A stretch of DNA of 64,000 nt from Pseudoruegeria sp039972875. Lineage in GTDB: Bacteria; Pseudomonadota; Alphaproteobacteria; Rhodobacterales; Rhodobacteraceae. The position numbers and the translations under genes were made by a program. The notes under the pieces were generated by a model. That model did no database searches. It saw only the letters and a list, made by a program, of their open reading frames with translations, and was not told where the DNA came from. This document shows positions 17,090 to 25,368 of the stretch, in pieces (the first letter of the stretch is position 1; each line of letters starts with the position of its first letter). The DNA is taken from positions 50,860 through 114,859 of the forward strand of contig JBDWMA010000022.1 of NCBI GenBank assembly GCA_039972875.1. Direction: 5' to 3'.

Positions 17090-17834
17090 GAAAGAATATC
17101 TCTCGTGTATCAGGTAAAATCGGTTTGCGCAGAGCAATGCAGGAGCCGCTTAAACCAAGGTATCGGTCCGTTTCTGTCTGTTCGCATTTTTCAGGCAAGG
17201 TAGCAACAACCGCATAGTTAAGGTTCGTGACAAAGTACCGCAATACCGGTCGGATTGACGGCCAATCGGCATCGTCGAACATCATGATCCCGCCAGGACG
17301 CAGCAGTCGGTCAGAGTGGAACGCATCGGCGAAAACAAAATCAAATGTATGCCAACCGTCAATAAACACAAAATCACAGACCAAGCTCTGCTGCTCCAAC
17401 TGTGGCAAAGCTCGGCATGACAGATCTTCGATAAGCGTTACACGGTCGGAAACACCTGCCCGTCTAAGGTGTTCCATACCCCGCCCTTGCCACGCAATAG
17501 TTTGATGCGGATCAATCACAAAATGCTTGTGTTCTTTGCCATTTTGCGCGGCCGTCAGGCAAATTGTCAGCGCTGAAAAACCGTGACCAAGCCCGATTTC
17601 AAGTGTCACTTCGGGATTTTCCTGCGCAACGACCTGTGCCACAAGCTCGGCTTCATCCCGGTGAATACCTCCGGTAATACGGTCAACCTTTTCAGCAGTC
17701 TCGCCTGACAGGCCAAGAATGTTGCGCACATAATCGGGTGGAAGGGTTGGGCATTCTCGATAAAGGGTTTCTAAAATCTCTGGCAGAGATTGGGTGTTCA
17801 GCTGCGGCGACCCTTGTATTTGATCGGAACTCAT
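17076..17834 (-). CDS. Class I SAM-dependent methyltransferase (Methyltransf_24 type)
   Basis: The protein has 252 aa. 'TLEIGLGHGFSALTICLTAAQ' is SAM motif I, 'FVFIDGWHTFDFVFADAFHSDRLLRPGGIMMFDDADW' is the characteristic D-G-x-H and DD region of this type. It is probably a sugar or glycan O-methyltransferase. It is the first gene of the 15020-17834 operon. The following 593 bases upstream hold no supported gene. Confidence 0.85.
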   Translation of the reverse strand: MSSDQIQGSPQLNTQSLPEILETLYRECPTLPPDYVRNILGLSGETAEKVDRITGGIHRDEAELVAQVVAQENPEVTLEIGLGHGFSALTICLTAAQNGKEHKHFVIDPHQTIAWQGRGMEHLRRAGVSDRVTLIEDLSCRALPQLEQQSLVCDFVFIDGWHTFDFVFADAFHSDRLLRPGGIMMFDDADWPSIRPVLRYFVTNLNYAVVATLPEKCEQTETDRYLGLSGSCIALRKPILPDTREIFFHESF

Positions 17835-18427
17835 TTGCAGCGTCCGACGTTGATGCGTTTTATAACGCCGTCACGAACCAGCTCCAACATTCCTAATCCA
17901 TCATACAAAATTTGAATCTCCACCTTTTCCACCATACTGCGTTGCTGCGCAAGAATGGCCCATTGTAATTAGGGACGCGCCGTGATTTCCCTGTATAATT
18001 CCCCACATCGAGCGCCGATTGCAACACCTTTAGCTTGAAGCGAGATAGAATTGGTCGCCTTATCTAATCTGGAACCCTTTGGAACTTAAGTCACGATAAA
18101 GCTCAGCTCGTCTGTTTGGCCAGTCTCGCAGCCGCCTTACAGCAATATTTCTTTGTCCGACATTATCTGAAAGTTCGCGCCTGCAAACCTGTCTGGGACA
18201 AGGTGCAACGACGGAGTTCCCCCGCTTTTCGCCCTTCGCGATAGATGCAATATTTGCACCTTCCGACTCGCCTGAGTTGATTCAGTTGAAGAACAACATG
18301 TTGCTAACGCAGAAAGATTGGTTTTGGAGGTGGTGGGAATGCCTTTCTTGTTGGACTTTGCGCATTTGCTGCAGTGCGAGAAAGCCACCTCTAAAGCATT
18401 GACGTTGCCGAGCGGTGCTTCGCTAGC
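17835..18427. other. Gene-poor stretch upstream of the glycan operon
   Basis: It probably contains the promoter of the methyltransferase operon. No open frame in it shows a ribosome site or family likeness, and the overall look (short broken frames in all phases) is of decayed coding DNA. Confidence 0.4.
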
Positions 18428-18539
18428 TTGCGGAGGGTTTGGGTTGTGACAGCGAGGAGGAATTCGTCATCGGCGCGAAAAGCATCTCGACCTTCTTTCG
18501 AAACCGTATTGAGACGACGTATCGTTTGGTCTTCGCAAT

Positions 18540-18830
18540 GTTGCTGCAACTTGGTTGGCGACTTGGTGTTTGTCGTGGGCGATGGAAGTGAAGGAATGGC
18601 GTGGCACAACGACGCTGAAAAAAGACCTTGTGAAAGATGGTGCGATTAACTCCATGAGTTTTGCCGCAGAACGCAAGTTTGCCCTTAAGCACAAACTGAC
18701 AAAAGCAATGGTGTCGCAAATTCTCGAACATGGCAGTCTACTTATGATGAAAGGGACAACCCAAACGCTGGTTACACAGAGTACCGAAGACCAAAAAAAC
18801 CATGTCGCCAAGGATAAATCTGACTTTTAG
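18540..18830 (+). pseudogene. AlkB-like 2OG-Fe(II) dioxygenase pseudogene (frameshifted)
   Basis: One frame reads 'GDGSEGMAWHNDAEK', with the HxD iron motif of AlkB-type DNA/RNA demethylases. A second frame continues 'DLVKDGAINSMSFAAERKFALKHK' and then 'LEHGSLLMMKGTTQ', the substrate and 2OG region of the same family. The switch near 18620-18630 is a frameshift, and the C-terminal His/Arg region after 18780 is garbled. The N-terminus may reach back to about 18428. Confidence 0.6.
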
Positions 18831-18962
18831 AAAAATTCGCCAGCCAAGCGTATAGATTACTTCCGCTCGCCATAATAAATCTGCTTCGACAACAAGAAAC
18901 AGATATTTTGATAGGTTAATTAGCCACATTACCGCTCCAGACATCAAATCAGCCGCTACAAG

Positions 18963-19215
18963 ATGCAACTTAAAAACAGGACGATCATCATCACGGGCGC
19001 GAGGAGCGGCATTGGCGCAGCGGCAGCGCTTCTATTCGCTCGCAATGGTGCCAACATCGTCCTTGGCGCACGTCGGACTAAATAACTGATCGAGATTGGC
19101 AACTAGATCGTCCAATCTAACGGCAAAGCTAAACAAAATCGATACGCAGGGATGGGTCACCGACATCCTCAGACGCTGTCAAAAAACGCTTGCCGCACCT
19201 GACAACATCTAGGAT
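18963..19215 (+). pseudogene. Short-chain dehydrogenase (SDR) N-terminal pseudogene
   Basis: The frame MQLKNRTIIITGARSGIGAA, with TGxxxGIG and 'LFARNGANIVLGARR', is the start of an SDR. In-frame stops occur after about 39 codons (TAA, then TAG), and the remaining homology is scattered among frames up to about 19215. The catalytic YxxxK part is missing. Confidence 0.7.
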
Positions 19216-19331
19216 TCAATTAAGTCAAATTGCAGGTTTTTTGCGGGACACGGTGCTATCAATTAGGATAACTTCCTTAACCTATTCGAAATAGCTTAAC
19301 GAACGGAACTTTTGCTTTTTGGGAATGCTAT

Positions 19332-21113
19332 ATGCCTCAGACCGTTCAGATTTTACGTGGGAAAAATAGTTTCCTTACAATCGTCCTATTTGCAGCGTTG
19401 ATAACTATCGGATTTGGGGTGGTACGTTATGTACCTACTTTTGTCGTCGATAAGATGCTGGCACGTGACATTCAAATTCAAGCTGAATTATGGGAAACCC
19501 GCGTGATTAATCACGTGTCTGATGGTGCGGAAGTTTTCAATTCTCAACAATTGACAGAACAAGACAAAGACTTTTTATCCAATATAACATTGAGTTCAGA
19601 CATTTACCGGTTCAATATGTTCACTCCTGAAGGGCGCGTATTTTGGTCATCCAATGAAGACGAAATTGGTCAGATGATATCTGAGTCCTTTTTTGTTGAT
19701 GTGCTGAAACTGGGTAACAATTATTACAGTCATGAAGCGGTTAACGCGTCAAATATTGACAACTTCTACCTTCACTCGCAGGCGAATGATGGTAGTGGTC
19801 TCAGAGAAGTCGCAGAAATTTTTACACCAATTGTTCGCAACGGCGAAACACTTGGGGCGATTGAGTTTTTTACCGACATAACCAACGCTCGTGACACGTT
19901 CATTCTTCGGGTGCAGCTTGCATTGGCCTTGATATGCGGGGTCGTGCTGGCATTGGTCAGCATCATTGTTTTCATCCTACGCCGCAGCAGCACCCTTTCC
20001 GTTAAACGCCTACACCTGCAATCTAATAACGAACGAAAATTAATGGATCAACAGATGCAAATGGCACGTGAGGTTAGGTTGCTAGGGGAACTAAACGAGT
20101 GGTTGCAATCAAGTCGGTCTTTGGAAGAATTATTTGATATGGTTGGCAAATTCATGACACATATTTTGCCATGTTGTGAAGGTAGTGTTTATGTGTACTC
20201 AAACTCACGTGATGTGTTGGATGGATGCGCCAGTTGGAATGGTGGGCACCATAAGGATCATATTCACCCTGAAGCCTGTTGGGGATTACGCAGAGGTCGC
20301 ACATATACTTATGGCGAAAGTGAAGTTGATTTCGTGTGTGAGCATATCGAACCCTGCGATGGTCGCGCGTATTTTTGCTTTCCCATTTTGGCGCATGGGG
20401 AGACTGTTGGGCTAATGACCCTAAAATCCACCGCCACCGCATCAAAAGAAGACTTTAGTGCCAGTAAGAAACTATCTCAAATGTGTGCGGAACAGATCAG
20501 TATGGCGATTGCAAATGTCCGTATGCGGGACCAATTACACGACCAGTCAGTCCGAGATCCGCTTACTGGCCTCTTTAATCGCAGACATTTGACGGAAAGT
20601 TTGCGAAAAATGATTGCGCGTTCTGTTAAAGATGGCAGCCCTCTTAGCATCGTTTCAATCGATGTAGATCATTTCAAAAAATTCAATGACACCCACGGCC
20701 ACGACGCTGGCGATATGGTATTGAGAGCCGTCGGCTCAGCAATGGTGCAGCTTTGTGATGGTGACGAAGTGGCCTGCCGACAAGGAGGCGAAGAATTCAT
20801 GTTGCTGCTGCCAGATTTGCCGAAAGAAGATGTGTTTGCACGGGCAGAAAAGCTACGACATACGATCGAAAAAATTACCGTGCGCTATGGTGAAAAGAAT
20901 TTGCCTAAAATCACGATTTCAGTTGGCGTATCCCATTTTCCTGATCATGGTACGATCCCACAAGATTTGATGCGTGCAGCAGATGACGCATTGTACGAGG
21001 CCAAAGCAAATGGTCGAAACCAAACGATTATTGCTAACAGCGCATCAACTCCCACGGATCAGTCAAATGTCGAAGAAACAAAGGGGGCGCCAGTAAAATA
21101 CGCAGCACAATAG
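19332..21113 (+). CDS. Membrane-bound diguanylate cyclase (GAF-GGDEF)
   Basis: The protein has 593 aa. A TM helix (about 16-38), a periplasmic sensor region, a second TM helix (about 195-218), a short coiled stretch, a GAF-like domain (about 255-395) and a C-terminal GGDEF domain follow in order. 'DPLTGLFNRRHL', 'SIDVDHFKKFNDTHGHDAGD' and 'RQGGEEF' are intact, so it should make cyclic di-GMP. At the place of the RxxD inhibitory site the sequence reads CDGD, so product inhibition may be weak. It is an intact gene inside a decayed zone. The sensor ligand is unknown. Confidence 0.93.
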   Translation: MPQTVQILRGKNSFLTIVLFAALITIGFGVVRYVPTFVVDKMLARDIQIQAELWETRVINHVSDGAEVFNSQQLTEQDKDFLSNITLSSDIYRFNMFTPEGRVFWSSNEDEIGQMISESFFVDVLKLGNNYYSHEAVNASNIDNFYLHSQANDGSGLREVAEIFTPIVRNGETLGAIEFFTDITNARDTFILRVQLALALICGVVLALVSIIVFILRRSSTLSVKRLHLQSNNERKLMDQQMQMAREVRLLGELNEWLQSSRSLEELFDMVGKFMTHILPCCEGSVYVYSNSRDVLDGCASWNGGHHKDHIHPEACWGLRRGRTYTYGESEVDFVCEHIEPCDGRAYFCFPILAHGETVGLMTLKSTATASKEDFSASKKLSQMCAEQISMAIANVRMRDQLHDQSVRDPLTGLFNRRHLTESLRKMIARSVKDGSPLSIVSIDVDHFKKFNDTHGHDAGDMVLRAVGSAMVQLCDGDEVACRQGGEEFMLLLPDLPKEDVFARAEKLRHTIEKITVRYGEKNLPKITISVGVSHFPDHGTIPQDLMRAADDALYEAKANGRNQTIIANSASTPTDQSNVEETKGAPVKYAAQ

Positions 21114-21369
21114 CTAGAACAGGTTCTGTCGGAAAACTATAAGCTGCTTCAGTGTCGTTTTTTAATCTGCTTTCATGGCTGGGCATGGATCAGATTAAAG
21201 GCTCTATGCTCTAGCGCGTTTGAATATGATCAGAGCCAAGTTGTTATCAAGCAGCGTCCTGACGCGATCCATCTCCGCGCCATAACAATTTCTTTGATCA
21301 GCTACCTCCTATTCTACGGTTGTGGTAACACGTTCTGAGGTCGAGTGTGGGTGAGTGCTAAATTCCCCT

Positions 21370-23001
21370 TTAAGCGCCATCAACGTTTATTTTCCGCCAC
21401 CTGTATGCGTCCGTGAGAATGATGTGCGCCCATCCAAGGAGTGAGATATGCGCGAGAAGGTATTCTGGCGTGTCCAACCCAGCCTTTTTCTGCGCGGCGA
21501 CGGCGAGGCCAAGTTGTTTGGTATTCCAGTAAATTATGATGGCGGTGAGTAAGTTTAGGCCTGCGATGCGGAAATGCTGTCCTTTTGTGGTGTGATCCCT
21601 GAATTTGTCGCCAACCAAGCCCTTCAGTTCATTCGGGACACTGCGACGATCAAAGATATGCAGACGCTTGGAGGGGAGATCTCGAATACGAGGAATGAAC
21701 AAGTAACCGAGTATCGATGTTGCTGCGAACACAAAATCGGTGAAGCCGCCGGTATCGGTGTATTGTTCCCTGATCCGTTTCCCCGTTGGGTTCATCAGCA
21801 AGCCGTCCAGAATATATGGTGCTTCGTTCACAGTTGCGGGAATGACCTGCGTGGTAACGGGGCCGTATTGATCCGATACGTGTGTATAGGCTTTCAGGCC
21901 GGGCTCATGGCTGTACTTCGCATTGATCAGATTCATCGCCTTGCCCTGGCGTGTAGTCGGAAAGAACTGCCCGTCGCTGGAAGCCGTTTGCCCTGCCACC
22001 CAAACTTCGCCATAGGCAATTGCGCCTGTGCCTCGATCACTATGGCCAGTGCCCGATTGATGGCTTCATTTTCCACATGCCAGTTTGAAAGCCACGCCAA
22101 CTGGGCAAAGCTATGTGTACTGCTTGCCCCGGCCATTTTGCTCGACCTTCTGCAAAAATGACATTCAGCAAACCAAGTCTGTCTTTGCACGGTGCCCCGG
22201 TGCGCAAATGGGTGAAGGCCTCGGTGAACCCTGTATCATTGCCCACATCCGTGAGAATGTCCGTAATCCGTACTTCCGGCAGGCGGCGATAGAGATTAAG
22301 GATGAGGCTATCGGCTTCAGCGGGAACATCTGCTTTAAGGCGTTCGACGCGCAACCGCCCATCCTCGATGAAACCGCCGGGAAGAGATCCATTCCTGACC
22401 GCCATCGCAAGCCTGTGCAGCCCATCTTCCAGACGTTGCTTGCTATCTGTAATTCAGATTTCCGGCTCCAACGGCATCGACAAACTCATGGTGTGTGCCG
22501 CTTCGACAGGGACCAAGGTCTGTTTCATATCACTGTAGCGGCGGGACTGCGTGAGCCACACATCGCCGGATCTGAAGCTTCGCGCGGATGGAACAACACC
22601 GCAGAGTGTGGAATATCTTGCTTAATCCCAAGGATTTCTGTTGCCGCCAGTAGAGGCTCGGCCACATTCGCCCCGGTTATATCCAATGCTGCCAGCATTC
22701 GTGGGGCATAGAGCTTGAACCGATGATAGCCCTTCTCGACATAGGCCAACGCATCTGCCTTGACGATTTTGCTCAATGTTCCGGCTGTTGCGATGAGGTT
22801 TTCCAGAGTATTCCAGCCGCAAGAAGCGTCCACGGCAGCGGCAACCGCCAATTCATCGCCTTTGGCCAACAACAATGTCGTACCCAAGGTCTCGAACCTG
22901 GCCAGTGTGGCCGCGATTTCAGCCTGAGCCTCCGAGACGCGGGCATCACAGATTTTCTTTGCCTCCCGCCAGGTCGACCCCACGATCCGGTCATGGGTTT
23001 C
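21370..23001 (-). pseudogene. Tn3-family transposase pseudogene (truncated, broken, internally deleted)
   Basis: The 23001 end reads 'ETHDRIVGSTWREAKKICDARV', a Tn3 TnpA mid-region. Frame breaks occur between 22525 and 21999. The last segment carries the catalytic-domain text 'SSDGQFFPTTRQG', 'GPVTTQVIPATVNEAPYILDGLL', 'TDTGGFTDFVFA' and 'GQHFRIAGLNLLTAIIIYWNT'. Near 21603, 'GLVGDK' jumps directly to 'FRDHTTKGQH', skipping a segment usually present in Tn3 enzymes. The N-terminal third of the family is missing. It is inactive. Confidence 0.85.
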
Positions 23002-23073
23002 GACGACGGTAAGGATCACGGGTCTGGGATAGTGACGGCCTTTGAAATCAATCGTCACGTTCTGATTACTCAT
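23002..23073 (-). pseudogene. IS6-family transposase N-terminal fragment fused to Tn3 sequence
   Basis: The start MSNQNVTIDFKGRHYPRPVI is the usual IS6 N-terminus (FKGxxYPxxVI). After 24 codons, at about 23001, the frame passes directly into Tn3 TnpA sequence (ETHDRIVG). The matching terminal repeat lies 58 nt upstream at 23131-23146, the normal spacing for an IS6 end. Confidence 0.65.
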
Positions 23074-23146
23074 TCAGGAATTCAAAAGGCGGCGTCGACC
23101 GCAGATTACCATGCAGACACATATTCTAAAAGTTTGCGACAGAACC

Positions 23147-23506
23147 TTACCACCCCAGCCAGGCGAAAATCAGTCAATTGGCAGAGATACTTCGCTTTCT
23201 CAATACACGTTAAGCGGTAGTGTGCCCTGCTTGCAGCACCTTAAGCGATATTTTGCCTCATCGTAACAGGTTTAAAGTTTTCATTGATCGCTAGTAGTTA
23301 AACGTTCCAACCTCATTCCATAAGTAGAATCAATTGGGAGTTAATCAACTTATAAGTGTATCTTAAACATTTGTTCACCCATAGTCGGATGGTTCTCTAA
23401 GACGTCGACCATCGTAAGAAAACCTAAGTTTTTACTGAGGTGTTTTACGTGTTCGTTACCAAGGTACTGGGCATGTACAGATTAGAAATGATGACTGGAA
23501 CATAAA
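23147..23506. other. Intergenic region upstream of the isonitrile locus
   Basis: No gene is seen. It is AT-rich, contains the perfect palindrome ACTTATAAGT (23348-23357), and must hold the promoter of the 23507 gene. I cannot fix -35/-10 boxes. Confidence 0.4.
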
Positions 23507-24481
23507 ATGAGCCGCGTAAATGATAGAGCCTTCTTGCCTTTGGATGATGAATTTCTGGACACCACCGAAACAGGTCTTCTGATATTTCAGGAGTTGTATA
23601 AACGGTATAACCCGCTGGACCCTGAGAAGCGGATTTCAAAAGTAGCCGCAGAACATCACTTGGAACAGATTCAAACGATGATGGATGCAGGGCTACCCAT
23701 TAAGATGGTTTTGCCCGCCTTCCCTGGAAAATCCCCGAACCGCAGAAAAGCACTGAGTAGTATGCCTGATCTGGCGGAATATTTGGCGCTAAAAGAACTC
23801 GCTGAAATGTGTCGCGCAATTCAAAAAATTTATGCGCCAGGTGCGATCATCGAGATTTGTTCTGATGGCTACGTCTTTTCGGATCTTGTTTACATCCCAG
23901 ACACACATGTCAAAGAATACACCGATGAACTGAAGCGGAGGACATCTGCTGTTCACCCCGGTTTTTTTCATTACTTCGATCTGCAGAATGCCTATCCTCA
24001 TTTGGGTGGTATCGCTGAAATGCGTGATCGGCTGACCGAGGAATATGCCGAGCCTCTTGAAGATCTAGTCGCCAGAATACGTGAGGACGAAGATGCTCAG
24101 TCAATGTATCGCGGCATCACGCGTTTTCTATTCGAAGACTACAAGGGCCTAGCCGACTTCGCCGACTATAGTAACTCTCGCATTCAGAAGGATGCCCGCA
24201 AAGCGGCCTACCGCTTGATCCAGCAATCTAATGCGTGGAGTGCCCTTTTGAAGAAAAGGTCGCCTGGCTCCCTACGTCTTTCAATCCATCCGCAGAGTCC
24301 GAACTCGTTGAAATTCGGGATTAAAATTGTCTCCTGCTTGGATATCTGGCGAACGCCTTGGCATTCCGTCGCGCTAAAGCGCGACGGTCAGATCGTGCTT
24401 GAAAGGCGCTCGGAAGTGGAGGCCAACGGTTGCCGACTTATGTTCCGTGATGGGCGCCCTTGTCACTATGTCATGAATTAG
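23507..24481 (+). CDS. PvcA/DIT1-family isocyanide synthase
   Basis: The protein has 324 aa, the usual length of PvcA/IsnA enzymes, which turn an amino acid amine into an isonitrile using ribulose-5-phosphate as carbon source. Family features are 'GLPIKMVLPAFPGKSPNRRKALSSMPDLAE' with the PxFPxKSPN signature, 'IEICSDGYVFSDLVYIPD' and 'LRLSIHPQSPNSLKFGIKIV' followed by 'WRTPWHSVAL'. It is followed 15 nt later by a HAD phosphatase, then a second, fused synthase and a P450. This family alone does not fix the amino acid used (Tyr and Trp are the common ones). Function is well supported at family level. Confidence 0.9.
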   Translation: MSRVNDRAFLPLDDEFLDTTETGLLIFQELYKRYNPLDPEKRISKVAAEHHLEQIQTMMDAGLPIKMVLPAFPGKSPNRRKALSSMPDLAEYLALKELAEMCRAIQKIYAPGAIIEICSDGYVFSDLVYIPDTHVKEYTDELKRRTSAVHPGFFHYFDLQNAYPHLGGIAEMRDRLTEEYAEPLEDLVARIREDEDAQSMYRGITRFLFEDYKGLADFADYSNSRIQKDARKAAYRLIQQSNAWSALLKKRSPGSLRLSIHPQSPNSLKFGIKIVSCLDIWRTPWHSVALKRDGQIVLERRSEVEANGCRLMFRDGRPCHYVMN

Positions 24482-24496
24482 TGGGTCGTCGTCTAA

Positions 24497-25213
24497 ATGC
24501 CTTATCCAAGAGCAATCATTTTTGATTTAGACGGCACGCTGGCGGACAGTGTCCATGACATTGCCGCATCGATGAATGTGTTTCTAAACGAGCTGGGGCA
24601 ATCGGGGTTCGAGACATCCGATTATCTGAAATGGATCGGAGGTGGATCGGGCGCGATGGTTGCACGGATTGCCAAGATCCGCGGACTAGCGCTTGGCGGC
24701 GGTCCAGACGGGCTAAAAGCACAGTATTTAACCCATTATAACCAGAACCTGACCCGTACTCGACTTTTCGTAGGTGTGTCAGCGCTATTGCAGACGTGCG
24801 CGGCACTTGGTGTTCCCATTTCACTACTGAGCAACAAGGACGACTGGATGGTTCAGGTTTTGCTCAACAACATATTCCCTGACACTCCCTTTGTCGAAGT
24901 GATCGGTCTTTCCGATGCTTTTCCCAAAAAGCCCGACCCCAGCTCTGCTTGTTATATAGCAGAGCGCATGGGGGTCCGGCCTGCCGAGTGTCTCTTTGTT
25001 GGAGATACAGAGACTGACATGCGAACCGCCATTGCCGCCAATATGCAATCTGCGGCAGCGCTCTGGGGCTACGGCACACGCAGAGCCCTAGAACAAACGC
25101 AACCCAATTATCTGCTCAACGATCCGGCCGAATTGGAGGTGCTGATCAAACGCTGGCACCGGATGATGAGCGTGCCTAAATCTAACAAATTCAACTGTTT
25201 ATCAGCAAAATAA
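24497..25213 (+). CDS. HAD-superfamily phosphatase (phosphoglycolate-phosphatase-like)
   Basis: The protein has 238 aa. The nucleophile motif is 'IFDLDGTLADS', the middle is 'SLLSNKDDWM' (motif II Ser), and 'KKPDPS' plus 'FVGDTETDMRTAIAANM' are motifs III and IV. It is a class IA HAD phosphatase. It lies 15 nt after the first isocyanide synthase, and may remove a phosphate in that pathway or handle the phosphosugar leftovers of isonitrile formation; this is inference. A generic housekeeping phosphatase carried along is possible. Confidence 0.85.
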   Translation: MPYPRAIIFDLDGTLADSVHDIAASMNVFLNELGQSGFETSDYLKWIGGGSGAMVARIAKIRGLALGGGPDGLKAQYLTHYNQNLTRTRLFVGVSALLQTCAALGVPISLLSNKDDWMVQVLLNNIFPDTPFVEVIGLSDAFPKKPDPSSACYIAERMGVRPAECLFVGDTETDMRTAIAANMQSAAALWGYGTRRALEQTQPNYLLNDPAELEVLIKRWHRMMSVPKSNKFNCLSAK

Positions 25214-25368
25214 TGGAAAAGAGCAAAAGATGACGGATGCCATGAGAATACTAATAAAACGTTTTGAACCAGTAAAGGATGCCGTTCTGGAACAGAACCA
25301 ATTTTCTATCCTGAACTGAATGCAAGTTAGCGATGAAACCTCATAATCTATAAAAGGACACTCCTTAA

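Larger units (their letters stand above)
21122..23146 (-). mobile_element. IS6/Tn3 mosaic element bounded by IS6-type inverted repeats
   Basis: GGTTCTGTCGGAAAACT at 21122-21138 and its near-inverse at 23131-23146 (reads GGTTCTGTCGCAAACT on the minus strand) look like IS6-type terminal repeats. Between them lie the first 24 codons of an IS6-type transposase fused in frame to a Tn3-family transposase segment with internal deletions. No matching 8-bp target duplication is seen at the outer flanks. It is most simply a recombination scar. Confidence 0.6.

Noticed and set aside
18137..18609. Minus-strand open frames overlapping the AlkB-like remnant
   Set aside because: They are rich in Ser and Arg, lack family likeness, and run opposite better supported plus-strand homology.
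21370..23073. Functional Tn3 or IS6 transposase
   Set aside because: The coding sequence is broken into several frames, lacks a segment near 21603 and has a chimeric start.
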